This document shows, one piece after another, positions 1 through 11,468 of a stretch of DNA of 64,000 nt (positions are counted from its first letter, which is position 1; each line of letters opens with the position of its first letter). The position numbers and the translations under genes are program-made. The notes below the pieces were generated by a model that saw nothing but the letters and a program-made list of their open reading frames with translations, was not told the origin of the DNA and did not search any database. Origin of the DNA: Flavobacteriales bacterium (GTDB lineage Bacteria > Bacteroidota > Bacteroidia > Flavobacteriales_F > PHOS-HE28); assembly GCA_016703105.1 (NCBI GenBank), contig JADJCS010000016.1:1-64000 (forward strand), given 5' to 3'.

Positions 1-3000
1 CGGTGATAAGCACGTCCACGCTACAGGTCGAAATGTGGCCGGCCGAATCGACCGCGGTCACGACTACGGTGACGTCCGCGCTGATCGGCGAGCCCGCAGC
101 GGGGGTCTGGTAGAGATCCTCCAGATAGCACTCGTCCACTCCGATGGCACCCAGTACGTTCGGAACGAGCGCATCGCAATTGCCGTCGCCAGGGGACCTG
201 ACGGGCCGGCCAACGAACAATCAAGCTATGGCGCTTCCAAATCAACAGGGATCACTCACACCGAATCCCTGGCGATATTGCCAGCATTGTCGGCGACCTC
301 CACGAACACCCATTGGGGTGCCACCACGAAGTCGGTGTTCGGCGGGGGCGTCTGGTCCACATGATCGATCCCGCTGCAACCATCCACCGGGTTCAAAAAG
401 GAAAGGAGATCGGGAATATGCGCGTGGCACTGCGGCATCCCGTATTCGATCTCGAGCTCCATCGTGTCGGGCAGGGCATCGTGCTGAGGGGGTGTGATGT
501 CCTTCAGATGTACCGGGTCCGTGGTGGTGGACACGTTGCCGAACGCATCGGTTACCGTGGTCGTGATCACGGTATCCCCATAGATCACGGTTCCAGATTC
601 TGGATCCTGTTCCACCGTCACGCCACTGCAATCATCGTAGGTCTGTTGCGAACTGAGGGACGGAACAATGGCGGCGCAATTCTGGTCCGCGTTCAACTCG
701 ATCGGCGCTGGCCACAGGCAGGTGATCACGGGTGCGTCCACGTCGATCAATTCGATCCACTGCACGCAGGTAGTGATGTTCCCGGACGAGTCCACAGCCG
801 CCCATTTCGTATAGTACGGCCCGCTGACCAGGGTGAGCGGATCGTTCGGAACGGGTCCTTCGGTTTGCCAGATGGAATCGATGGTATGATTGTCCGTAGC
901 CGCGGCCGTGTATAATGGCGTTGCCACCGAACAGGTGGCGTCCACCTCCAGGGTATCGTTGGGGGGACAGGTGATCACGGGATCTTCGTCGTCCGTCACG
1001 GTCACAAGGAACGTGGCCGAGATGCTGTGCATGGCATCCATGGCGGTATAGGTCACGGGTGTGGTACCGATACCGAAAGCGTCGCCGCTCGCATGGTCAG
1101 CGGTGATGGTGGCGGCACAGTTGTCCGACGCGGTGGGTGCCGCCCAGGTGACCAACGCCGTACTGTCCGACGGGTCGGTCGAAACACTGATGTTCGCGGG
1201 GAGCCCCACGATCGTAGGCGCCTCATTGTCGATCACCAGGATCTGGAAGGTGCATGTGGCGTTGGAGATGCCATCCGTGACGGTATAGCTCACCGCAGTG
1301 GATCCGACCGGGAAGAAAGCGCCGCTGAGCTGTCCGGTCGGTGGGGTCAGGGTCGCGATACAGTTGTCCTCGGCAAAGGGCGACGCATAGTTGACCACCG
1401 CCCCACATTGGCCGGGTCGGAAGCAACGGTCAGCGTATCAGGACAGTAGGTGAAGACCGGCGCGGTCAAGTCGTCCACATGCACGTTGAAATCACAGGTC
1501 ACCGAGTTGCCCTGCGGGTCGGTGGCGGTGAATTCCACCGACGTATCCCCGATGGGGAAGAGCGCGCCGCTCGGTGGACCCGCCGTTCGCGTGAGAGTGG
1601 CGAAGCAGTTGTCCTGTGCGGTAGGCGGTGTGAAGGTCACATGGGCCCCACATTCGTTCGGTTCGGCCGCCAGGGTGATAGCTGCTGGACAGTTGGACAG
1701 CGTGGGGAAAATGTCGTCGACAACGGTCACATAGAATTGGCAGCGGACCGTGTTCCCTGAGGTGTCCATGGCCCGGTGGCGAACGAGTGTACTACCGATC
1801 GGGAACAGGTTGCCCGAGGCCGGCCCTAGCAGTCGGACCACGCTGATCACACCAGGGCAGTTGTCCGTCGGGGCCGGAACAGCGTACGTGTAGTGCGCGC
1901 CGCATTCTCCCGGTTCGGCGGAGATCGTCACGTTCGTGGGGCAACTGGGGAACGAAGGCATGATCGTGTCGATCACCTGCACCGTGAACGAGCAGGTCGT
2001 GCTATTGCTGTTGCTGTCAGTGACCCGCCACGTCTGCACAGTGCTGCCCAAGGGGAACGGGGAGCCGCTCGTGTGGCCGGTGCCGTCGATCTGCACCGGC
2101 TGGCCCGCTGGTAATGCCATGTCGTCCACGACCGGAGGGATCCCATAGGAAAAGACCTGCGCGCAGTCGAAAGGTGCGCTGTAGAGCACTTGGTTCGCCG
2201 GACAGGTTATGGTCGGCGCGTCATTGCTGATGACGGTTATCGTGAAGGTGCAGGTCGACGTGACTCCGTTGGGGGCCGTGGCCGTATAAGTGATCACATG
2301 CGCGCCGAGCGTGAGGAAGGATCCAGGCACTTGTCCAACGGTCTGGGTGATCGTGGCCGCACCGCAATTATCGCTGGCGATGGGGGGCGTCCAAGTGGCG
2401 ACGGCACCCGTACCTGCGAGAGGCGCTTGTACGATGAAATTGCTTGGACATCCCGTCAGAACTGGAGCTTCACCGTCTTGAACGATCACATTGAATGTGC
2501 AGCTCACACTGTTTCCGGCGCTATCCGTGGCGAGGTGCTTCACAGGCGTGGTGCCCACTGGAAAAAAGTCGCCGCTGGCCGCACCTTGTGTGCGCTCGAC
2601 GAGGTACGAACAGTTGTCCGCGAAGACCGGGATCGTATAGTTGACAGCTGTGCCGCAGAGCCCGGGCGATGCTGGCACCGTGATGTCCCCGGACAGGACA
2701 CGACCGTGGGCCACTGGTCGTCGATCAAGTGATATCGAACGAGCACGAACTGGAGTTCCCCGAAGCATCGGCGAACGTGAACGTCCGGGTCGTGACCCCG
2801 ACCGGATATTCGTTCGGCGCGTTCAGTACAGAGATGGCCAAACCGTCCACATCCGCGATCGCGATCATGGCGATCGCGCTCAACACCATCCCGCAATTGT
2901 CGGTGGCCGTTGGGGCTATGAAATTGTAGACCGCGCTGCACTTGCCGGGATCGGCGCTCAGCGTCACGTTCCCCGGGCAACCGCTGATCACCGGCGGCGT

Positions 3001-5586
3001 GGTATCGCGCGCTGTTATGGTCACGTTGCAGGTGGTCGCGTTCCCCGCCCCGTCGGTGGCCGTGACCACCACCACGTGTATGCCCTTGTTCACCAGGCTA
3101 AGGGCCACGGGGAATTGGGTCCAGGTGAGCGTTGCGGAGCAATTGTCCGCACCGGCAGAGCTGGGCAGCAGGTCGGGGATCGGCGCCTTGCAGTTCGCAC
3201 CTACATAGATCGTTCGTGGTAGCGGGCAGGTGGTGATCACCGGTGCGGTGTTGTCACCTACTTGCACGGTATAGCTCGCGCTCAGCACCGTTCCACAGTT
3301 GTTGGAGACCCTTGCCCGGTAGGAGGTGGTCTGGGTCAGGTTGTTGAAACTGTAAGTGGCCAGTGTATTGGCCAGCACGGTGAACGAGGCGAAGTTGTCC
3401 GCGGACGCTTGCCACTCCACGATCGTTCCCAAGTACCCACTGAGGGTGAGCGTGCCCGCGTTGTTACCGGGACAGAGCATACCGCTCACGGAAGAAGTGA
3501 TCGAACCACCTTCCGGCGCAGCCTCAATGGTGATGGAATTGCTGGTGGAAGTGGTACAAGGCGGTGTCCCGATCGTGTAGGTGATCGATACCGGGCCGGA
3601 AAGACCTGACGGGTTGAACGTGCTGCCGGTAACACCTGTGCCGGACCATGTGCCATCCAGATCATTCCCGTATTCATAGTAGATACCGTCCACGTGGAAC
3701 GTGACGCTGCCAGCCGGACGGGTAACGCGGAGGTATCGGGCAGCACTGGTGAGTACGATGGAGGTGTAAACGTCCGTAGTGGAAGAAGTGGTGAACGAAC
3801 TCTGTGCAACCGTTGGCGGATTTGCTGTGCCCACCAACGTTGTTGCCGTTGCCGCACCACCGTTGGAATGCCAGAGCAAGCTGATGATGCCTCCGACAGG
3901 AACGGTGACCCCGAGATCCACCGTCACGTAGCCGTTGGTTGTGTTGAACTGTGCGTAGTTGCCCAGGACACCACCGAGAATGCTCGGTGGGCTGAGTACG
4001 TTGCTTGAGGTTACTACCGAGGCGGCATTGCCGGTCTGGTAGGGCGAGACCAAGGTGCTCAGGTCGAGCGGGGCTGCATTGGAGCACATCGTTGCCGGTG
4101 CGTTCCAGAAGGAAATATCCACGCCGGCCAGGGTGGGTATCGACCCTTTCACCAAATAGCCGTTCAGGTTGTTGGGGCCAGTGAGCGAAAGCGCCGCACA
4201 AGCGATGTTGGCTTTGTAGGAACCAGCAAGGATGAAGTTGCCTTGGTCATCGGCGGTGATCGCATTGGCTAATGCATCATTGGAACTGATCAGGTCTTCC
4301 AAGCTGGCACCAGAACCCGTTGGGCGGAAGCTGGCCATGAAGGGCTGGACCTTTCCGTTTGTTGACGTGATCGAGCGGGTGCCCATCGTGAGATCATCCT
4401 TGAACTTGCCGACCACATGCACGAAGCCGTTTCTGCCCACGGCCAAGTCGGTTCCCCCAGTGGTGTGGTGGCTACCTGTGGAGGTGCCTTTGTTCACCCA
4501 CAGGAATTGACCGGTGGATCTTTCGATGCGGCCGAGGTAGAAGAAGTCATGGGACGTGGAACTGACCGATCCCACGCCGGCGAATGTGGCGGGTCCATGC
4601 GTCAAACCGGTGAGGTAGAGCGCGCCGCAGCCGACCGCCAATTTCGAAGGTGCCTGCTCAATGGCATCGCTCAATTCGCTCACCGCAGCGGTCCACGCGT
4701 GCGCGCCCGCTGTTGTGAAAGCGGTTACCCGCTGATCCCATTCGTCGATGGCTGAAGCGTTCCCGAGAAGTAGGCCAGTAGGCCCATACCAGCGAAGATC
4801 GTTGTCCTTCGTACGGCAGGCGACGTAAACGCCATCGTCATCCGCAACAACACTGTTGGCCAATTCATCCTGCCCGCTGCCACCGGAGATCAGCGATTGC
4901 CCGACTCCGAGCAGGCTGTATTTCGCCAGAACGAGGTTGAGTTTGCCGTTCGGCAGGCTCGCTGGGATGCTTCCAAAAGCAGTGGTGATGTTGGTCTTTA
5001 CGGTACCGAACGCGTATACGCCGCTGCTGGAAACAGCGACCCCCACCGGCCTTTCATCGCTCGTTCCGCCGAGTTTCGTACACCAGCGAAGGAGGCCCCC
5101 AGGAGTATAGGAGGCAACGAACCAGTCTTCACCACCGGAACTGATCAAGATACCTGCGCCCAAAGCGGATAGCCCATGCAGGTCGATCGTATTCTTGAAC
5201 CAACCGGTGATGTAGATGTTTCCGGCTGCATCAAGCGCAACACCCGTGGCTTGGCTTTCACCGAGGCCACTGGGCGTGAAGCCCCACACCACGTCCCCCG
5301 CTGCACTGTACTTCACCAAGAAGGCATCCTGGTTACCCAGAATGGAGCCCAACGTGGTGGAGATAATACCGTTGCTCTTGGTGTACCCCACGGAATAGAC
5401 AGCACCGGTAGCATTGTCGATTACCAGGTCGGCGACTTCCTCATCGCCGGTGCCGTTGATCCCTTGCGCCCACCCCCAGGAATAGGATTGTGCGAAAGTT
5501 CCTTGGTCCGCTCCTACTGCGCAAAGCAGGAGGGAGAGGGGGAACCATGTAGCTCGCAGGGTCTTCGGAATTCGTCGGTCGTTCAT
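1..5586 (-). CDS. Giant secreted HYR-repeat adhesin with N-terminal beta-propeller (SBBP-like) region; frameshifted, runs off the window
   Basis: Starts at 5586 with a signal peptide (hydrophobic SLLLCAVGA stretch, then AQSYSWGWAQ). Residues of about 40-480 are repeats of the type VAVSSSGVYAFGT/ADDQGNFILAG, as in SBBP beta-propellers. A discoidin-like region follows, then a long series of HYR (hyalin) immunoglobulin-like modules of about 80 residues, each with a CP..I.V......C.A.V....P.A.DNC core and ending in a D..GN...C.F.V.V strand. Such proteins are T9SS cargo or adhesins in Bacteroidota; the sorting domain would lie beyond base 1. The reading frame is broken near 2730, at the C run 2687-2690, at the C run 1401-1404 and again between about 200 and 255; the protein sequence resumes in a new frame each time. 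Near 253 and 217 there are also in-frame stops (TGA, TAG), yet HYR-like sequence (VVVTAVDSAGHISTC) continues to base 2. The first three breaks look like base-call errors; the last may be real decay. Exact ligand unknown. Confidence 0.8.
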
Positions 5587-5705
5587 CTACGTTCATGGGC
5601 TGTCCAGGCCCATTAAGAGTTGACCGCTTCAACGGGAAGTTGAGACCAGGGTTACCGCCTTCAGGAGGGCCCAGCGCCTGAGGTTCAGACCGATGGAATG
5701 GAAGC

Positions 5706-5732
5706 ACGCCCGTCGGCACTGCCAGCGGGCGT
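5706..5732 (-). terminator. Probable terminator hairpin after the propeller/NDRD gene
   Basis: Perfect 7-bp arms ACGCCCG (5706-5712) and CGGGCGT (5726-5732), with further GC pairing inside the loop, 36 nt past the stop of the minus-strand gene ending at 5768. There is no clear U tract. The remaining 5587-5705 spacer holds only a weak TGGGC/GCCCA hairpin next to the start of the HYR gene. Confidence 0.45.
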
Positions 5733-5767
5733 TCGATAGGAGAGGGAGTGTTACCGAGGCCTATCGA

Positions 5768-8700
5768 TCAAGGCAACTGCGCGTTCCGCACCGCGGTGGG
5801 CACCGTGCCACCCACCGTTTGCAGGATATGATCACGGTCGTTGTTACCGCCCGCGTACTTCACTACCCCGTCCAGGGTGCAGTCCGCACTTAGATAGCCG
5901 GTCACCGTGCCGGTGGGCACCGTGCCCCCGATCGCCAGCAGGATCGGATCGCGATCGTTGTTGCCACCCGCGTATTTCACCTGGCCGTTGCCGGTCACAT
6001 CACCGCTCCAAAGGGTGTGTACACCGGAAACATCGCGTTGCGCATTGGTACCGTACGTGGTGGTGGCAGGTAGGTCGAAGCGCACGGAGATGGTTGTGCC
6101 TATGGTGAACAGATGGGTGCCTGCCGTCATCACACCCAGGTGGTTCCTGTGCCGCATCGCCAGGTGGTATTGCCCGGAGGGGACGTACAATCGCACGGGT
6201 GAAACACCGTCCAGGTCCACCACGTCCCCGTCGCGCTGCACGAGGCAGCTACGTGTAGCGATCACCTGGCTCGGCTCGCTCGGGCCGCGCACTTCCAGAA
6301 AGACCCAATCCACCACCGCGTTGTTCCCGGTAACGGTGAGCACAGCGGGCGCGATGGTCTCACCACCGCCCTGGGCATGGTGCACGTAGCCCAGGGCGGA
6401 GTAGGGTTCTGTGAGCGGCAGGAGGCTCGCCGCGCGCAGGTCGTCGCGCATCAAGCTCACATTGGATACGTAAGGACCGTTCAAGAAAACACGGGCTTCG
6501 ATCGCGTAGAATTTGCCTGTGCAGGTGCACGCGATGTCGATCGCGTCGAACTCGGAATAGGGATCGCCGTCATCGCAGGCGGCGCCTATGAAAAGAAGCG
6601 GATCCGAATCGTCACAATCCTCCGCCTGATCGATCATCCCCGGCGGTTCCTCGCACGCGAAGACCATGCTTGCCGGAGCACCATAGCCGTCACCATCGGC
6701 ATCGATGAACCATTCGGAGCCCGTGCAGGCGCCGTACACCGCGTGCGAACGGCCAAGGAACCCATTGAACCCCGTGAACCCGCCGCCAATGAACAGATGG
6801 TCGCTGGCACCATGCACTGTTTCAGCTATTCCACCGGTAAGCGCCGGATCGAACGAGTTCAGGCCCCCGCTCGAAGGATCCAAGGCGGCCACGCCGTTCC
6901 GCAGTTGGCCGTTCACCATGGAGAAGTTCCCGCACAGGAAGAGAAGGCTGCCTTGCAGGTGATGGCCCTCACGGGGCCATCTACCAGGGAGGAACCAAGG
7001 TTCGCGGACAGCGTTCCCGTCGTTGCGTCCACCATGCCGATCCGGTTGGCAGCAATGCCATTGATCGTGGTGAAGTCACCGGCGATATAGAGGTCCGAGT
7101 TGAAGAGATCGAGCGCATGGCACGATCCGGAGATATCCAGATCGTAAGCGATGGCCTCGGCCAGTGCGGTGGTGCGGTCCAAGGAGGCCACGCCGCGGTG
7201 CCCGGCGCCACCAATGTTGTTGAAGGCACCTCCTGCGTATACATGGCTCGCATCGAGCTGAAGTGCGCGGACCGTTCCATCCGGGGCGGGATCCCAGGCG
7301 GTGGCAATATTGATGTTCGAAAGCAGCGATAATTCAGCAAGCCCATTGCGCGGCTGCCCTCCTATGTTCGTGAAGTCCCCGGCCGCATAAATGCTGCTTC
7401 CATCCACGGCGAGCGCGCGCACCGAGCCGTTCGCCGCCGGGTTCCACGTGTCCAGCGCTCCGCTGGTCTGATCGATGGCGAGGAGATGGGGGGTAGGAGA
7501 GGAGAAGTCACCGCCCACGTACCACATGCCCTGAGCGCAGGCGATGGCGCGCACGCCCGCGTTGAAGGCTACGTTGGGTTGTGTCGGAACGGCAACGCCG
7601 GTGGTGCCATCCAACACTGCGATGTTGGTTCTGGACCTTCCGCCGGAACTGAGGAAGGAGCCACCGTTGAACAAGCCCGTCCCTGAGCATGTCAACGTCA
7701 ATGTTCCGGGGGAATGGCGGATATCCAACGAAGTGACCGATCCCGTGGCGATGTCAATTGCGGCCATGCATCTACGATCCTGTCCTGCCATGGAGAGGAA
7801 CGAACCTGCCGCGAAGAGGGTGGTCCCGCTCGGATCCAAGGCCAGGGCACTTACGCTCGCGTCGGGGGTGGGCACAGTGGTGGGGTGGATCGCACCGGTA
7901 GTAAGGTCCACCGCGGCCAAGCGGTTCGCGGGTAACCCGGCCAGCTGCGTGAACGAGCCCGCCAGGAAGATGCGATCTGTGTGCAGCACCAATGAGCTCA
8001 CTGTTTTCGTAGTGCTGAGGTTCGGGCTCGGGTCCCAAGGGAGCAAGGTGCCCGTGGTCGCATCGAGCGCACCGCAGTAGTTGCGGGCCGTGCCGTTCAA
8101 TGAGGTGAAGTCGCCAGCTACATAGACCTCACTTGCGGAAGCGATCAACTTGGTCACCGCATGGGAGGCGGTCGGTGCCCAGGGATCGATGGCCCCCGTA
8201 GCGGCGTCCAGGGCCATCAGGTTGTTGCGCGTGTATGGTATCGCGCTTATCGTGAGGCTGGAGATCGAACCTCCCAGGTAGATCTTGCCGCCTGCAAGGG
8301 CCATGGCGAATATCACGGTCGGCGGGCTCACTGTTTGCGTGCTTCCCCAAGAGCCAAGGGACCCTGTGGCCGGATCGAGCGTGGCGATCCGCGGTCTGGG
8401 TACCCCGTTGACCAGCCCGAACCCGCCACCGATATAGAGGGCCCCAGCATGCATCAGCATGGTGAACACGGTATTATTCGCCGTGGGAGCCCATGGGCCC
8501 ACACTGCCGTCGGACAGGATATGCGCCAGACGTAGGCGTGGCAGGCCTCCCACCTCGGTGAAAGCGCCGCCGATGTACCACCCTCCTGCACCATCGCTCA
8601 CCGCTGTTTGCACGACCCCATTGATCCGAGGCATTTGCGGCCGCACCTGGCTAGTGCCCAGATCCACCTCCGTGCCGAACGGATTGTTCGGCCCCACATA

Positions 8701-8868
8701 ACTGAAGGCACCACCGAGGGCCACGGTATTGGTGATCGGGTCGAGTTCGATGGCGTTCACGGTCCCATCCGTGATCCACCATTGCGGTCGGGGCGTGGTG
8801 ATCTGCGCGGATGCGGCCACACCGAACATTGAAAAACCGATCGGGAGCAACAGGTTCCTCATGACCAT
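5768..8868 (-). CDS. Secreted delta-60/beta-propeller repeat protein with MopE-like Ca motif and paired C-terminal NDRD repeats (one frameshift)
   Basis: Signal peptide MRNLLLPIGFSMFGVAASAQ. Residues of about 25-690 consist of repeated blades of the form ..YIGGAFT.VGG.PR..LA..D..TG....W.P......V..L, which is a delta-60/Kelch-like propeller. Then follows WFIDADGDGYG...EDCDDSDP, the acidic metal-binding motif known from MopE-type proteins. The C-terminus carries two near-identical segments, each with VKYAGGNNDRD followed by IL and GGTVPT, resembling duplicated calcium loops of dockerins. The stop at 6913 interrupts the frame at the short C run 6950-6952 (minus-strand AAGGCAGC where AAGGGCAGC restores LLFLCGNFSMVNGQL). 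With one base restored the gene is 1,033 codons long. Surface or secreted location is inferred; no typical T9SS type A tail was seen, and the NDRD pair may play that part. Confidence 0.8.
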
Positions 8869-8902
8869 AGTGGATAAGATGAGCGAAAGGGTTCGTTAAT
8901 GT

Positions 8903-8944
8903 AACGGTTCTTCCTGAGAGCGCGGGACCGTGCTTCGAACCGTT
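8903..8944. repeat. Inverted repeat in divergent intergenic region
   Basis: AACGGTTC at 8903-8910 is matched by GAACCGTT at 8937-8944, between the divergently transcribed propeller gene (start 8868) and the S46 peptidase (start 9006). The 8-bp arms flank 26 bases. It could be an operator or just a hairpin in a leader; nothing shows which. Confidence 0.35.
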
Positions 8945-8976
8945 CGGATCGGGGAGAGGTGACACTCTTCAGACGC

Positions 8977-8984
8977 TACCTTGG
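8977..8984 (+). promoter_or_regulatory. Putative -7 box (TACCTTGG) of the S46 peptidase
   Basis: TACCTTGG fits the Bacteroidota -7 consensus TAnnTTTG with one mismatch and ends 21 bases before the ATG at 9006. No convincing -33 TTG element was seen. Confidence 0.35.
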
Positions 8985-9005
8985 TCGGCCTATCACGCAA
9001 CAGCA

Positions 9006-11204
9006 ATGGGTCGCACCGCTCGTTTCTTTTTCATCGCCGCGTTCCAAGGCGCCACTTCGATCGTTCCCGCCCACGAGGGCATGTGGCTCCCCACCGTACT
9101 GGGCAGCATCCAGGACCGTATGCAGGCCGAGGGATTGGAACTTACCGCGGAGGATATCTATAGTGCGAACAATGGCAGTTTGAAGGATGCCATCGTATTG
9201 TTCGGTGGTGGATGCACGGCCGAGGTGATCTCCGGGGATGGATTGATCCTTACCAACCACCATTGTGGCTTCGGAAGTATTCAGGAACACAGCGCCCTGG
9301 ACCACGACTATCTGAAGAACGGATTTTGGGCCATGGACCGTGCCGCCGAGTTGAAGAACCCAGGGCTTTCGGCCACGTTCATCATCCGCATGGAGGACGT
9401 GACCGAAAAGATGCTGGCTACCGTTCCTGTCGGCGCTTCGGAGGGCGAAAGGCAGCAGGCGCTCGCTACGGCGGGCGCATCGTTCGCGAAAGAGGCGATC
9501 GCCGAGGGCCATTACAATGCGGTGGTGCGTGCCTTCAACTATGGACTGCAGTTCATCCTGATCATAAGTGAGACCTTTCCTGACGTGCGCCTTGTGGGAG
9601 CTCCCCCTGGTGCGGTCGGGAAATTCGGTGGCGACACGGATAACTGGATGTGGCCCAGGCATACGGGCGACTTCTCCATGTTCCGCATCTATGCCGGGCC
9701 GGACAACAAGCCGGCCGACGCGGGACCCGGCAATGTGCCCTTCCGACCAAGGCACGTCCTGCCTATCGCCATGGGAGGAGTGAGGGAAGGCGACTTCGCT
9801 ATGATCTATGGATTCCCAGGGAACACACAGCGCTACCTCACCAGTTACGCTGTGGAGCATTTGATGATGCGCACCGATCCCGCCCGGATCGCCATGCGCA
9901 CCGCCAGCCTCGGCGTGATCGACCGCGCCATGCGCGCGAGCGATCGGGTACGGATCCAATACGCCGACAAACAAAGCGGCATAAGTAACGGTTGGAAAAA
10001 GTGGATAGGGGAGTTGCGGGGATTGCGCGAATTGGAAGCGGTGGACCTGAAGCGTTCGCAGGAGGCCGAGTTCAGGCAGCGGGCGATCAACCAGGGACGC
10101 CCGGACCTGGTGGCCGTGCTGGACACATTGGGCGCGATCTACGCCAAGTGGTCCCCCTATGCCCACGCGCGTGATCTGTTCGTGGAGTGGGCCTACTATG
10201 GGCCTGAACTGGTGCGCTTCGCGGATAGGTTCAAGGAACTGGAAGCGTCACACACGGCGTGGCGGGAAAGCGGAAAGTTGGAAGCCGAACTGGTGAAGTT
10301 GCGCGCCGCGACGGAGGGTTTCTACAAGGACTTTGATGCCCGTGTGGATCGCGACGTATGCAAAGCGCTCCTGCCGATCTATCGCGAACGCATCGACCCG
10401 GTGTTGGCGCCAGCGGCCTTGACCGCCATCGATCAACGATCCGGCGGGAACGTTGATGCGTTCGTGGACGATCTCTATGACCGCACGCTTTTCACTTCCA
10501 AGGAGAACGTCTTGGCGCTGCTCGCGCGTTTCGATACGAGGGCCGCGAAGAAACTTTCGGCCGACCCGATGAGCCGGCTGTCGCGCAGCTTTTTCGATTC
10601 CTTCCTCAACGGGGTTCGGCCCGTCCATGCAGCGCTCGGTGAGCGGATCGAGTCCGGGATGCGGAACTATGTGCAAGGGACCATGGCGCTTTTTCCGGAG
10701 CACACCTACTGGCCGGACGCGAATAGTACGCTGCGTCTCTCGTACGGCAAGGTGGAAGGATCGCGACCACGCGATGGAGTGGTCTATCAGGCGTTCAGCA
10801 CCTTGGACGGTATCTTAGAGAAATACCAGCCCGGCGACCCGGAGTTCGACGTACCGGAGAGGCTGGTGGAGTTGCACCAGCTACGGGACTATGGTCGCTA
10901 CGCCGAGGCCGGTAGTATGCCGGTATGTTTCACGGCTTCTTTGCACACCACGGGTGGCAACAGCGGGAGCCCGGTGATCAATGGTCGCGGCGAGCTCATC
11001 GGCCTCAACTTCGATCGAAGTTGGGAAAGCACGATGAGCGATATCCTGTTCGATCCTGCGAAGTGCCGCAACATCGCGGTTGATATCCGTTATGTGCTTT
11101 TCGTGGTGGACAAACTATGCGGAGCCGGGTATTTGCTCGAAGAGATGCGGTTCGCACCGGCTGAAGCCACCCTGCCCATCATCGATCTTCCAATACATCG
11201 TTGA
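9006..11204 (+). CDS. S46 family dipeptidyl peptidase, DPP11-like (Asp/Glu-preferring)
   Basis: A 732-residue serine exopeptidase that releases dipeptides from oligopeptides in the periplasm. After a short signal sequence the family start AHEGMWLP is seen at 22-29. The catalytic His is in TNHHCGFG (His85), and the nucleophile is in GGNSGSPVING (Ser653). In this family the residue 18 positions after the nucleophile sets the P1 preference: Gly in DPP7 (hydrophobic) and Arg in DPP11 (acidic). Here the segment is LNFDRSWESTMSD, with Arg671 at that spot, so acidic P1 preference is inferred. His85 matches the published DPP11 numbering exactly, and Ser653/Arg671 lie two positions from Ser655/Arg673. 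Full length for the family. Followed after 3 bases by the pterin dehydratase gene, so the two are probably cotranscribed. Confidence 0.93.
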   Translation: MGRTARFFFIAAFQGATSIVPAHEGMWLPTVLGSIQDRMQAEGLELTAEDIYSANNGSLKDAIVLFGGGCTAEVISGDGLILTNHHCGFGSIQEHSALDHDYLKNGFWAMDRAAELKNPGLSATFIIRMEDVTEKMLATVPVGASEGERQQALATAGASFAKEAIAEGHYNAVVRAFNYGLQFILIISETFPDVRLVGAPPGAVGKFGGDTDNWMWPRHTGDFSMFRIYAGPDNKPADAGPGNVPFRPRHVLPIAMGGVREGDFAMIYGFPGNTQRYLTSYAVEHLMMRTDPARIAMRTASLGVIDRAMRASDRVRIQYADKQSGISNGWKKWIGELRGLRELEAVDLKRSQEAEFRQRAINQGRPDLVAVLDTLGAIYAKWSPYAHARDLFVEWAYYGPELVRFADRFKELEASHTAWRESGKLEAELVKLRAATEGFYKDFDARVDRDVCKALLPIYRERIDPVLAPAALTAIDQRSGGNVDAFVDDLYDRTLFTSKENVLALLARFDTRAAKKLSADPMSRLSRSFFDSFLNGVRPVHAALGERIESGMRNYVQGTMALFPEHTYWPDANSTLRLSYGKVEGSRPRDGVVYQAFSTLDGILEKYQPGDPEFDVPERLVELHQLRDYGRYAEAGSMPVCFTASLHTTGGNSGSPVINGRGELIGLNFDRSWESTMSDILFDPAKCRNIAVDIRYVLFVVDKLCGAGYLLEEMRFAPAEATLPIIDLPIHR

Positions 11205-11207
11205 TCC

Positions 11208-11468
11208 ATGGGAACCTGGACCGAACGGCATGGCCGACTGGAACGCAGCTTCAAATTCAAGGATTTCAGCGAGGCGTTCGCCTTCATGACCCGGGTGGCC
11301 ATGGAAGCCGAAAAACTCGGGCACCATCCCACTTGGACGAATACCTGGAACACGGTCGACATCGCACTGAGCACCCACGATGCGGGTGGAGCGATCACCG
11401 AGAAGGACCACGCCTTGGCGAAGGCGATCGACCGGGTGGCAGGTGGAAAAGAAGAAGCCCCCCGGTGA
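11208..11468 (+). CDS. 4a-hydroxytetrahydrobiopterin dehydratase (pterin-4a-carbinolamine dehydratase)
   Basis: An 86-residue protein of the PCD/DCoH family, which dehydrates 4a-hydroxytetrahydropterin to quinonoid dihydropterin after aromatic amino acid hydroxylation. The active-site signature GHHPTWTNTWNTVDI (38-52) with His39, His40 and Pro41 is intact, followed by the second conserved histidine in STHDAGG (about 57) and the closing helix TEKDHALAKAID. The ATG lies 3 bases after the S46 peptidase stop, implying one transcript although the functions are not obviously related. No aromatic hydroxylase gene is visible in the window. Confidence 0.9.
   Translation: MGTWTERHGRLERSFKFKDFSEAFAFMTRVAMEAEKLGHHPTWTNTWNTVDIALSTHDAGGAITEKDHALAKAIDRVAGGKEEAPR

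Noticed and set aside
256..3250. Regular repeat spacing in the HYR region as a possible CRISPR array or satellite
   Set aside because: The periodicity is that of protein modules of about 80 codons with diverged sequence; no exact direct repeats or spacers.
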